Assembly: GCA_035576005.1 (NCBI GenBank)
Contig: DATLXH010000172.1
Location: 1-58,392 of the forward strand
DNA: 58,392 nucleotides
Reading direction: 5' to 3'
DNA from: DATLXH01 sp035576005
GTDB lineage: Bacteria > Acidobacteriota > Thermoanaerobaculia > Gp7-AA8
Below the pieces are notes generated by a model, which did no database searches, was not told the DNA's origin, and saw nothing but the letters and a program-made list of their open reading frames with translations. The position numbers and the translations under genes were made by a program. How positions within the stretch are numbered: position 1 is the stretch's first letter; each line of letters begins with the position of its first letter. This document shows, one piece after another, positions 25,391 to 34,059 of this stretch.

Positions 25391-28300
25391 TTCCCCTCCT
25401 CTGCGAGCTCGCAGCGGCAGGCGCGCTGCCGCGATCCGCAGGATTTTGCGGAATGTCGTGAACCTCAAACGGCTTCCCATTTTTCAGATACATCCGCTGC
25501 ATTTCCCGCAGAGACATGGGGCGGGCGCCGATCCGATTGAACACGCTCATCTGGTTCCCGCTCTCGTCGGCAGCCCTGTCACGATCGAGCCCTTTGGACA
25601 GCGCCAGTGCCGGTCCATGCGTGTGACGTTTCGCGATGAGAACCGGAGACGGCCGCGGGCTGAAACCGGCGTAGCCCGGAGTGCGATTGGGTGAGGTCAG
25701 CTGAACGACGGCAAGGCCATGCTTCCCGTCAGCGACGTAAGCAAAGAGGCTGGCGTTCGTTGATGCAACCTTCACATCATGGACATCGTGCAGCTGGCCG
25801 TCAGCATCGAAGGTCTGATCGATCTTCGGCTCCTCGGGGCGTTCCACGTCGACGATGACGATTCCGCGCGACCCCGCGGCAATGTACGCATACGTTCGTG
25901 CAACGTAGACACTCCGCGCATCCTGAATGGCCAATCGAGCAGCGACGACCGGTTGCGTCGGGTCTGTCACATCCACCACGACAAGACCCGCTGAGTCGAT
26001 GACGAAGGCATATCGGAACTGCACGCCGATGGATTTGACGCCCTTCACACCCGGCACAACACTCACGATCTTCGGCGAGAGCGGCTGGCTGATATCGACA
26101 ACCGTCAGTCCCCGCTCCGCTCCAACGTAGACATAGTTCCCCGCCACGGTCAGCGTCTCGGCTCCGCGGAGCGCCTCGCCTGGATTGAACGTGAGCGCGC
26201 GCTTGAAGAAGTTGTTCGACGGGTCTCCGTCTGTCAGAGTCGTTACATCAACGAGGATCAATCCCTCTTCGCGATCGCTGATGTAGGCATAACGGTAGAG
26301 AGGGTGGAAAGGCTGCTCCTGGTTGACAGGGTTCAGACCGCTTTTTCGTGTAGGTGCGATCGGCATGTTCGTCGGCAGCGCGACGGCAGTCGCGTATTTT
26401 GTACCCACGAATGTCCGCTGTCCGCGCGGCGACACCGGAGCGGAAAGCAGGCGCTCTGAGAAGTCCTTATTATCGACGTTCGCCACGTCGTAAACCTCGA
26501 AGCCTTTCTCCCCGTTCGCGGTGAAAAGATACTCACCCCGCAACTGCAGACTAAGCGTATGCCCATGATGGTGATGTGCGAGCTCGAGCTCTTTTTTCTT
26601 TTCCAGATGCCTGGCGTAGTTCGAAGGATAGGCAATCTTCTGTAGCGTGCTTCCGATGACAGCCTGCGGCTCATCCCACTCGGTGACTGCGATGGCCTCA
26701 AACCCTTTGTCACCTTCGGCGACATAAGCAAAGCGCCCGACGAAATTCACAAAGTTCGTACCCTGCAGAAGCAGCTGTGCCATCCAGGCGTTGTTGTTGT
26801 TCTCGCTCGAAATGTGACAGTCGCTGCACGCCTTGGTCTCACGGCCTCGCACCGTGTGGGGGACGTGGGTATTGAAGGCCTGACTGCTGTAGCCGGGAGC
26901 AGAGATAGGCGGCTGCTGAATGTAGATCCGCTGCCGGCTGGCGTTGACCGAGCTGAGGACCAGCGCGCTCGAGGAACGGACCGGCGCGATCTTGTTCCCC
27001 TTCGTTGTTCCGTTGATCCCGAGCATGTAAATGTCGGTTCTGATGACCTGCGGATTATAGGAGGCGTAGTTACGAGTGGTGGTTCCCTCGTAGTGAGTCA
27101 TGTCCGATTTGGCATTCGCTTCCTGCGGAAGGTGGCAACCGAAGCATGAGGTAATCCACGACGAGTGACACGAGTAACACGTCATCTTGTCGTCGCTGTG
27201 CGCAAGGTCGCGACTGGACTCGGGAACATCTCCCCATGCACCACTCTCTCGCCGGATTGTCTTCGCGTAGCGAGATTTCTCGTTGTAGCGCGGGTGACCG
27301 GGCGTGATCGTGTCTTTAACCTGCACCACGTCCCACTCCATGTCTCGATTCAACATCGAGCGCTGAATGAGCCGGCCCGCCCGCCAGAGGAATCGTCTCT
27401 GACCGAACGGCGTCGTGCCGGACCGCAGATCAGTCCCGCCCGGAGGAGCTGCTGGCCCCGATGTACGTAGATTGGAGTAGCCGTTGACGTCGCCATGGCA
27501 ATCTTTGCACTCGATCTCAATGGTGTCGCCGTACTCGCCATACAGCTGCCCGTTGCCATGCTCGTCCTGCGAGAAGTGACAGTCAGAGCAGTGCATCCCC
27601 TTCTCGAGGTGAATGTCCTTGAGGTGAACCGCTTTCCGGAATTTGTCGGGGTCGTCGAACGAAACCTTCGACCCGGACTTGTCTAGAAGATTTCCTTTCT
27701 TGTCCCGATTGTAAACGGCCATGAAGTTCCAGCCGTGTCCGTGATAATCGGCAAATTGCGTGTGCTTGAGTTGCGGGTTGAGCTCGCTCACCTTCTCGAG
27801 AAACTCGCGATCAGTCCAGAGACCTCTCGCTGCCGCCCCTTCAGGGTTGTGCTCCAGACTCACGCGCTTCTGCGTCTCCGTGGGGTTGCGCTGTTCTTTG
27901 GGCCACATCGCCTCGCCATCGGTCTCGTAGTCCCACATCGTGTATCCGAGGTACGTATTGACGAACGAGTTCGGCTGATGCATGTGGCAGCTCATGCACT
28001 GGCTCGTCGGAACCGCGCGCGTGAGCTGGTGGCGGATGGGGTGACCCGGTTCACTCTTTGGAATCGTCGGGTCGGCGCTCTGACTTCTTCCGCGATGTCC
28101 CGCTTCAGCGTACGGTCCCGAATGAAAGGCGTCCCGATCGTTTGCATAAACCACATGACAGCCCGTGCATCCGCTCGAGCGGTAATCGCCGGGATGGTCG
28201 TTCGTCCCGAGAAACGAAAGATGCGGATCGTTCAAACGGGTCTTGTGGAGATTGACGAGGGCCGGACTCACGCGCAGGCCTGTACCGCGTCCTCGGTTGC

Positions 28301-29138
28301 TGAGGCGGATGTCCGGCTTTCCTGCCTCATCAAGGACGTTTGGATTCCCGGTTTCGGGGAATGATGATGGCTGAACAGCCCCGCCGCGCTCGAAAGCTCG
28401 AAAGTACTCCCCCGGTTGAAAGATCTGCCACATCGGCAGCGGGAGGAGTTTCAAGAGCGCGCCCTTCCGAATCTGCTCAGCGGTGGGCGGTGTGACGGGA
28501 ACGATTGCCTGCGCCTTCCCGTTTCGATCGTAGCTCTCGCCAAGAAGCGCCGTCTTTGTTCCCACAAGTCCGTTCGCGTATGAAACCGCTGCCCAGAATA
28601 CGGCGCTTGTGGTCATCGTGCTTTTCGGGACGTTGTTGACCTGCGACTGGTGACAGCCTCCGCACGATTCCTGACTCACACGAAGGTCGCCGGGATTCAC
28701 GAACTGGACGAATTCGGCCGGCTCGTTGAGAAACTTCGTGTACGAGCGTTCAGGATTTCCTGAGCTGTAACGTCCGTTCCGTGACCAGTTTTCGGGGTAC
28801 CTGGGATGGACGTGAGCCAGGCGCTTCGCGAGCGTATACAACTCACTGGTCGGTTCCGTTCCGCTCTTGATGCCGCTGCTCGCGTCGCCTCCATGGCAAT
28901 CGGTGCAGCCGAGACGCACGGCCTCCGACGAGTGCATCGGTTCGATCCCCTGGTGGCAGCTGACGCAACCTGTACTCTTAGCGTCGGCCGCGGCCTGGGA
29001 CTGCGTCAGGAGCGAAGACGTCGACCCGGGAGTGACCTGCCCCAGCGTGGGCTCGACCACATAGATTGCAACAATGGCAATCGCCAGCGCAAGAAATGCG
29101 CTGAATCCAGCGACGCGCTCTCGTGCCTGCTTACTCAC
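25380..29138 (-). CDS. Large decahaem c-type cytochrome with LVIVD repeats
   Basis: 1252 residues. A membrane/signal segment (FSAFLALAIAIVAIYVV) starts the protein. Ten CxxCH motifs follow in the first ~800 residues: CVSCH, CTDCH, CGGCH, CTGCH, CMSCH, CSDCH, CKDCH, CYSCH, CFGCH, CSDCH. The rest is a run of LVIVD-type beta-propeller repeats (YVYVGAERGLTVVDISQP, YAFVIDSAGLVVVDVTDP, YAYIAAGSRGIVIVDVE). LVIVD repeats occur in secreted surface proteins, so the cytochrome is probably periplasm- or surface-exposed with the propeller as a docking platform. It lies directly downstream of an outer-membrane barrel gene, as in porin-cytochrome conduits, although it is larger than and different from the MtrA/C or Omb/Omc types. 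Confidence 0.9.
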   Translation of the reverse strand: MSKQARERVAGFSAFLALAIAIVAIYVVEPTLGQVTPGSTSSLLTQSQAAADAKSTGCVSCHQGIEPMHSSEAVRLGCTDCHGGDASSGIKSGTEPTSELYTLAKRLAHVHPRYPENWSRNGRYSSGNPERSYTKFLNEPAEFVQFVNPGDLRVSQESCGGCHQSQVNNVPKSTMTTSAVFWAAVSYANGLVGTKTALLGESYDRNGKAQAIVPVTPPTAEQIRKGALLKLLPLPMWQIFQPGEYFRAFERGGAVQPSSFPETGNPNVLDEAGKPDIRLSNRGRGTGLRVSPALVNLHKTRLNDPHLSFLGTNDHPGDYRSSGCTGCHVVYANDRDAFHSGPYAEAGHRGRSQSADPTIPKSEPGHPIRHQLTRAVPTSQCMSCHMHQPNSFVNTYLGYTMWDYETDGEAMWPKEQRNPTETQKRVSLEHNPEGAAARGLWTDREFLEKVSELNPQLKHTQFADYHGHGWNFMAVYNRDKKGNLLDKSGSKVSFDDPDKFRKAVHLKDIHLEKGMHCSDCHFSQDEHGNGQLYGEYGDTIEIECKDCHGDVNGYSNLRTSGPAAPPGGTDLRSGTTPFGQRRFLWRAGRLIQRSMLNRDMEWDVVQVKDTITPGHPRYNEKSRYAKTIRRESGAWGDVPESSRDLAHSDDKMTCYSCHSSWITSCFGCHLPQEANAKSDMTHYEGTTTRNYASYNPQVIRTDIYMLGINGTTKGNKIAPVRSSSALVLSSVNASRQRIYIQQPPISAPGYSSQAFNTHVPHTVRGRETKACSDCHISSENNNNAWMAQLLLQGTNFVNFVGRFAYVAEGDKGFEAIAVTEWDEPQAVIGSTLQKIAYPSNYARHLEKKKELELAHHHHGHTLSLQLRGEYLFTANGEKGFEVYDVANVDNKDFSERLLSAPVSPRGQRTFVGTKYATAVALPTNMPIAPTRKSGLNPVNQEQPFHPLYRYAYISDREEGLILVDVTTLTDGDPSNNFFKRALTFNPGEALRGAETLTVAGNYVYVGAERGLTVVDISQPLSPKIVSVVPGVKGVKSIGVQFRYAFVIDSAGLVVVDVTDPTQPVVAARLAIQDARSVYVARTYAYIAAGSRGIVIVDVERPEEPKIDQTFDADGQLHDVHDVKVASTNASLFAYVADGKHGLAVVQLTSPNRTPGYAGFSPRPSPVLIAKRHTHGPALALSKGLDRDRAADESGNQMSVFNRIGARPMSLREMQRMYLKNGKPFEVHDIPQNPADRGSAPAAASSQRRGNAK

Positions 29139-29262
29139 TGTCTGGTCTCACCGGTTCGCATGTCCCGTGGTAGTGTCCTTTTCTCAGTAGCGACACTCTG
29201 CCGTACATCCGCTCGGGATGACACAGTCTCAATCGCTTCAGATGCTGTAATCATCGTCATGG

Positions 29263-31344
29263 TTAGAAGGTCAGGATGATGTTCGAGAAGAAATGATAGA
29301 GCGGTGTGTCGTCTTCGTAGATGTCTTTGAAGCCCGCGCCCGGTAGCAGTCCGGCGATCCCGCCGACAAACACTGCGTTGTTATTGAGGAAAGGCCGATA
29401 CCGAAGACCGGCGCTCAGGTCGTACCCGATCTCATTCCGTATCCCGTCCTGAGAGAGAATTGCCTCGATCGCCCGCGGGCTGTCGAACCTCAGATAGTTC
29501 CCGGTGAAGATTGCCTTGAGCCTTGGGGTGACGTCGACATCGAGTCCCGCACTGAAAAGCTGCAGACCTGGATTCACGAACTGTGGCTGGCCCTGGTCCT
29601 TACTGCTCCTCAGGCTGGGAATCAGACTGCCCCGCTCCACGAGCGCTACGCCCGCGCCGGCCATGCGAATGCCGAGTCTGTTAAAGAAGCTGAAGCCGCC
29701 ACCCGCGAAATTGGGATTGTCGAAGATGGAATCAAACCCTCTCGCATGCCGATCGCGCGGATTCCGGTCACCTTGTGAGTAGAAGAGCGCAAGCCGCGGC
29801 CTCAACCAGTCGCGATCGTAAGAGACTTCGATCGCTGCCATGCCCGCGCCGATATCGACCGCGTCTTTCCCACGAAGCGCCGGATCGCGACCTGCGATCG
29901 GATTGAGCGTGTCGCGACCAACGACGTAATAAAGGGCATGGTCGATGTTGTAGCGACCGATGTGCCCTAACCCAGCCCAGCCGAGGTAAAAAGCATTGAT
30001 CTCATGCGGCGTGAACGATCCGACTGGGGCGGGACGCACCAGGTTGCCGTTCCGGTCGAACTTGAAGTCCGGTTCGTCGTGCATGTAGTGAAAACTGAAC
30101 TGGGTGGTGTAACCAGGGAAGATAGCGTCCTGCTTGTAATAGTTCGCCACCACGACCTGCTGCCCGCGCCGCTCATTGTTTACGTTCAACCCGCTATTCG
30201 TGTCCTTCTCCAGGCGATCGAAGAAGGCCAGGTTGAACTGCACGCGGTTGGACTCGTAGTTGCCGAACAGGCGAATCCCGGGTGTGGTGTCGGAGAATAC
30301 GAACCCGCGAAAGTCGCTGACGAACGGCTGGGATCCGATGCGGACCGAAAGGAAATCGAAGTTCGGGGAGAGATCGCGCAGCTTCCTCTCGTAAAACAGT
30401 TCCTGAATCGAGCCGCGACCGTCGGTCCTCTCGGTGCCGCGACGAACATCGGGCTTGACCAGGGCGTTCTCGCGGACACGAACGTGACTGAGGTTTCCAA
30501 TCAACGTCGCTCGGAGTCGTTGCTTGATCGGTTGATAGGCCGTCAGTCCCTGGAAGAGCTCGAAGCTCAGCACCAGGTTCTGATTGAGGAAGTTCTGATT
30601 CTCGTCGCCAAAGAAGCGGAAACTGGTAGGCCGCTTACTGCTCGCGCCGGAGGGCGTGGGAAGCGTGCGCGATTCTCCCAGTGTGTCTGAGATGCCGGTG
30701 AAAACGAAGAAGATGTCCGACCCGATGATCGGGTAATCCCCTTTGAGGATGTTCCTGTTGTACGGGTCGGTCGTGGCCCTAGGGTCGCCACCTATCTGCC
30801 GGCCACGAGCCGCCTCGTCCAGTTCGTAGGGAGGCGGCGCGATCCGCCACCTGTCGGTCATCTCCTGATAGTCCCCGGGTTGCGGCTGCTCGGGAGGCGG
30901 CGCGTACTCAGGCGGTGGGGTAAAGACCGGTTGTCTCGGCAGTCGGCCCGTTCTCTCGGGTTGCGAGAGTCTTGGTTGGACTCCCAGGACTCCCGTCGCC
31001 GTTTCTGTTCGACCTCCCGATTCAGAGACGGTCACTTCGATCTGGTAACTTCCGTCGTCAAGCCGCGTGGGCCACTGCAGACTGAAGCGACCCCCGACAA
31101 CCGGAGTCGTAACAGTGGCGCTACCGATCCGAATCGTGGCGGTCGCCGGTGCTCCAGCGGCCGTCGTGCCGGAGATCACAATGTTCGTCCCCTCGGCGAA
31201 GAGAGGTTGACCATCATTGATGCGGACTTCGAGTCCGGCGCGGGAAGAAGCTCCGAGCTGCTGAGCTGTCGCTGGCGGTGGGGCAAAGATCGAGAGCATC
31301 GATGCCAGGACGGAGAAGGCTCGCAGGTCTAACTTCCCGCGCAC
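29263..31344 (-). CDS. Outer-membrane beta-barrel protein of the cytochrome cluster
   Basis: ~693 residues from GTG 31344. A signal sequence (AFSVLASMLSIFAPPPATAQ) leads to an Ig-like/Big domain (AEGTNIVISGTTAAG; GSYQIEVTVSESGG), a Pro-rich linker (FTPPPEYAPPPEQPQP), and ~450 residues of alternating amphipathic strands with aromatic girdles ending in a C-terminal Phe (HFFSNIILTF), the outer-membrane assembly signal. It is not obviously MtrB or OmcA family. Position between a haem-binding-type protein and a decahaem cytochrome suggests a barrel that holds or passes a cytochrome. The longer frame to 31494 runs through repeat DNA, so it was shortened. Confidence 0.8.
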   Translation of the reverse strand: MRGKLDLRAFSVLASMLSIFAPPPATAQQLGASSRAGLEVRINDGQPLFAEGTNIVISGTTAAGAPATATIRIGSATVTTPVVGGRFSLQWPTRLDDGSYQIEVTVSESGGRTETATGVLGVQPRLSQPERTGRLPRQPVFTPPPEYAPPPEQPQPGDYQEMTDRWRIAPPPYELDEAARGRQIGGDPRATTDPYNRNILKGDYPIIGSDIFFVFTGISDTLGESRTLPTPSGASSKRPTSFRFFGDENQNFLNQNLVLSFELFQGLTAYQPIKQRLRATLIGNLSHVRVRENALVKPDVRRGTERTDGRGSIQELFYERKLRDLSPNFDFLSVRIGSQPFVSDFRGFVFSDTTPGIRLFGNYESNRVQFNLAFFDRLEKDTNSGLNVNNERRGQQVVVANYYKQDAIFPGYTTQFSFHYMHDEPDFKFDRNGNLVRPAPVGSFTPHEINAFYLGWAGLGHIGRYNIDHALYYVVGRDTLNPIAGRDPALRGKDAVDIGAGMAAIEVSYDRDWLRPRLALFYSQGDRNPRDRHARGFDSIFDNPNFAGGGFSFFNRLGIRMAGAGVALVERGSLIPSLRSSKDQGQPQFVNPGLQLFSAGLDVDVTPRLKAIFTGNYLRFDSPRAIEAILSQDGIRNEIGYDLSAGLRYRPFLNNNAVFVGGIAGLLPGAGFKDIYEDDTPLYHFFSNIILTF

Positions 31345-31410
31345 ACGACCAGGTTTCAAGGAAGCTCCCGTGTTTGCGGAGGCCTGGTGAGTGCCATCCC
31401 GAGCGCAAGA

Positions 31411-31545
31411 ACATCGTGGAACGCCGCTGAAAAGATGATGACGTCCCTCGTGTAGCGCGGGCCTCTCGCCTGCCTTTGGGTGGCGGAAGCACAACCACAG
31501 CGAGCACTCCGGAAGGCAGGCGGGACGCCTGCGTTACACCGCGAC
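31411..31545. repeat. Family F repeat plus GC-rich inverted segment
   Basis: ACATCGTGGAACGCCGCTGA and GTCCCTCGTGTAGCGCGGGC match the F copies at 15933 and 49696. They are followed by CTCGCCTGCCTTTGGGTGG and an inverted GGAAGGCAGGCGGGACGCC. It fills the gap between the barrel gene and the double GlcG/HbpS gene. Confidence 0.65.
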
Positions 31546-31560
31546 TTCATTGGACGCGTC

Positions 31561-33408
31561 TCAGCCACAAGGCTTACCGCCGCACTCTCGAACGCCGCCT
31601 ACCCGCCTCGGGAATTTGAACATCGGGAGGCGCGCCTTGTTGAGGAACAATCGATCCGCCCAGATTTTGCTATCGGGAAGGTAGCTGATCTTGTCGCGAT
31701 CCTCGGGGAGACCTCCAGCGGCGAGGAATGTCACATAGTCATCCTGCTCGACTCCGTCTCCGCTGACGCCGAGACCACCAATCAGCTTTCCGTTTCGATA
31801 GAGAGGCGTCGATCCGGGAAAGAACACGATCCCGCTCTGATTCGCGTTCGTCGCCTGCGACCCCTGCGAGCAGACGTTGAGAAGGTCCTTGACGAAGAGC
31901 GACTCGAAGAACGGGCCCGGGTCGAGGTTCCGATTGAACACCGCGGAGTCGATGCCGGGAGGATAGAGTGGCTGCGAGGTGAAGCCCACCGTTCGGTTGG
32001 AGACGGCGACTCCTGCGCCGATGCCAGGGATATCGTTGCGAAGCCCGCCGTCGGATCCGCTGAAATAGACGACGTTACGCGCCTTCGCAACCGCTACATC
32101 AATCGAGAACACGGTTGCGTCAGGCATACGGAAAAGGCCGAGGATATTGCCCTGGAGGTCGGAGATGGCAATCACCATCCGCGTGTAGCTATTGATCGGC
32201 AGCCTTATGGCGGCGCGAGTGCGTCTCGACGCGGTGACCGCACGCTGCGTGATTAGCTGAACATCACCGGCCGTCAGGTCACGGCTCGAGCTCGGGCCGA
32301 CGAGATAATCATTCGGAGCGCATCCGCCATTGGAGGGACCGGAGATGAACAATCCGATGTCGTTGCCGAGCTCCGTCCCGGCAGGTTGCTCCAATCCTGT
32401 CGGCAGTCCGTTCCGATTGAATACGAGCTGCTGAGTCGGCCCGAGAAATGGGAGGCGGATGCCGTCGATGAACACTCCTTCCGGAAAGGGCAACGGATAA
32501 ACAGGAAGAGGCACAATCAGACTCGAGATCTCGGCGGCGAAGGCTCCCTCGACTGCAGCAAACTCGGCCCATTCCGGGTGATCAGGCGGAGCACCAACGA
32601 CCCCAATGGCACCGACAACCTTCCCGCGAAAAGGAACAACTCCTGTGGCAAGGAGGCTCCGAGTCTCGGCCGCGTTGAGCGGAAGCCGATAGAGCGCGAT
32701 TCCTCCGGCATTCACCGGTCGCGCGTCCGGGTCGGACGGGTCTTCCGGTCTCTGCGGGTATGGTCCGTCGTCCGGCTGCCTCTTTCCGGTCACGATCCCT
32801 GTTCCACATCCTGCTTTCTCGAATGGATTACATGGTGACCCGTTGAGGGATCGAGCGCGCGGAATGCATTTGCCCTCGTTGAAGCGAACGTTGAAGTCGC
32901 AACCACGATTTGTGTTCTCGATTCCGTAAAGCGCCGCGTTTGATGTGTTGACTACGCCGGCCGGAAAATGAACTCCGCTGATGAAACGAACCGTACGACT
33001 CGACAGCGGCGCCATGTTGTGGCTGAAGAAAGCGGCTGTACGTGCTGTGCCTATCGCGAGGTCATCATTCGCCGGATCGGCGCCCGGCTGACGGAAGAGG
33101 GCTAGCACGCGACCGGCGCGGTCCACTACGGCGATTGTCAGGGTGTTGATGTTCAACGACCGGGCCGCGCCACGCACGATGATGTTGACATCGGGAGCGG
33201 TGAGGGCCCCGAACGATTCAGGCTGTGCGTTTCCGAAGGCACCGTCGCTGCAGGTCAGAGCTCTCGCAGGGGTCGCTGCACAGGTGGCCGGCTCGGGGAA
33301 GGGCAACTCCTGCGCGTCGACGCGACCTGCCCGCAAGGGTCCACCCGCAGCAATCAGCACGAGCAGAGCAAAAGGCGCAAAGGACCGCAAAGGTGAAGCT
33401 CCGCTCAC
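31561..33408 (-). CDS. Exported protein with two GlcG/HbpS-like (haem-degrading) domains
   Basis: ~615 residues. GTG 33408 follows GAGGAAGGTGG and begins a signal peptide (SFAPFALLVLIAAGGPLRA). Two copies of the GlcG/HbpS fold are visible: the first has LTIAVVDRAGRVLALFRQPG and a later LATGVVPFRGKVVGAIGVVG, the second VIAISDLQGNILGLFRMPD and LYRNGKLIGGLGVSGDGVEQDD. HbpS binds haem and iron in the extracellular redox sensing of Streptomyces. A double, exported version beside multihaem cytochromes suggests haem delivery, haem sensing or redox sensing for this system (inference). Five Cys between the halves are not CxxCH. Confidence 0.82.
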   Translation of the reverse strand: MSGASPLRSFAPFALLVLIAAGGPLRAGRVDAQELPFPEPATCAATPARALTCSDGAFGNAQPESFGALTAPDVNIIVRGAARSLNINTLTIAVVDRAGRVLALFRQPGADPANDDLAIGTARTAAFFSHNMAPLSSRTVRFISGVHFPAGVVNTSNAALYGIENTNRGCDFNVRFNEGKCIPRARSLNGSPCNPFEKAGCGTGIVTGKRQPDDGPYPQRPEDPSDPDARPVNAGGIALYRLPLNAAETRSLLATGVVPFRGKVVGAIGVVGAPPDHPEWAEFAAVEGAFAAEISSLIVPLPVYPLPFPEGVFIDGIRLPFLGPTQQLVFNRNGLPTGLEQPAGTELGNDIGLFISGPSNGGCAPNDYLVGPSSSRDLTAGDVQLITQRAVTASRRTRAAIRLPINSYTRMVIAISDLQGNILGLFRMPDATVFSIDVAVAKARNVVYFSGSDGGLRNDIPGIGAGVAVSNRTVGFTSQPLYPPGIDSAVFNRNLDPGPFFESLFVKDLLNVCSQGSQATNANQSGIVFFPGSTPLYRNGKLIGGLGVSGDGVEQDDYVTFLAAGGLPEDRDKISYLPDSKIWADRLFLNKARLPMFKFPRRVGGVRECGGKPCG

Positions 33409-33502
33409 ATTCCACCTTCCTCGCTGCTCAACGTTCCGGATGACGATCAGACTATTGAGAGGAATCATCGTTGTCAAGAATGCTCCGAGCGCGTTGGGTC
33501 GC

Positions 33503-34042
33503 TCATATCTGATATTTGAAGGAGGCAACGCTGTCCGCGAGGATGAGCGTGTCCCCTTTTTTGAGAGTCACTTCCGTGATTCGCGGCGTTCCCGTCGCAT
33601 TGAGGTAGGTCCCGTTCGTTGAGTCTTCATCGCTCGCCACGACTTTACCGTCACGAATGCTGATTCGAACATGGCGCTTCGAGACCCGGCTGTCATTGAT
33701 CACGACTTTCGACAGTGTCGCGTCACGACCGATATATAAGCCGTCGTCTTCGATGATGAAGCGCTCACCTTCAAGATCGCCTGCCGTGCAGACGAGCAGC
33801 CCATGCCACTGCATCGCGACCGTTCCCGTAGGAACTTCCTCTCCGGGCATCTCCATCATCACCGTACGCTGAGGGGAAATCACTGGAGCTGCGACGTCTC
33901 TGGGCCTGGTGCTGCTACCGGCATGGCCGCTCGGGGTGATGTTCGGTCTCGCTGTTTTTCTTCGGAAAAATACCACTCCGCCTACCACAGCGGCGGCAAT
34001 CAGGATGATTCCAGTCAACAGCATCATGGGGTCGTTGGACAT
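33503..34042 (-). CDS. Membrane-anchored FHA domain protein
   Basis: 179 residues: one N-terminal membrane span (LLTGIILIAAAVVGGVVFF), a linker, and a C-terminal forkhead-associated domain (residues ~95-175) with all canonical phosphothreonine-binding landmarks: LYIGRDATLSK (Arg), SRVSKRHVRI (Ser-x-x-His) and DSTNGTYLNA (Asn-Gly). The domain should face the cytoplasm. It lies 17 bases after the FHA-decahaem gene on the same strand. FHA domains bind phosphothreonine peptides of Ser/Thr kinase targets, so this may be an adaptor that assembles or regulates the electron-transfer complex. No kinase is in the window. Confidence 0.87.
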   Translation of the reverse strand: MSNDPMMLLTGIILIAAAVVGGVVFFRRKTARPNITPSGHAGSSTRPRDVAAPVISPQRTVMMEMPGEEVPTGTVAMQWHGLLVCTAGDLEGERFIIEDDGLYIGRDATLSKVVINDSRVSKRHVRISIRDGKVVASDEDSTNGTYLNATGTPRITEVTLKKGDTLILADSVASFKYQI

Positions 34043-34059
34043 GTATGAAGCCTCGTCTC

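Noticed and set aside
31345..31494. N-terminal extension of the outer-membrane barrel gene
   Set aside because: It translates family F/GC-rich repeat DNA and puts ~50 odd residues before a normal signal peptide.
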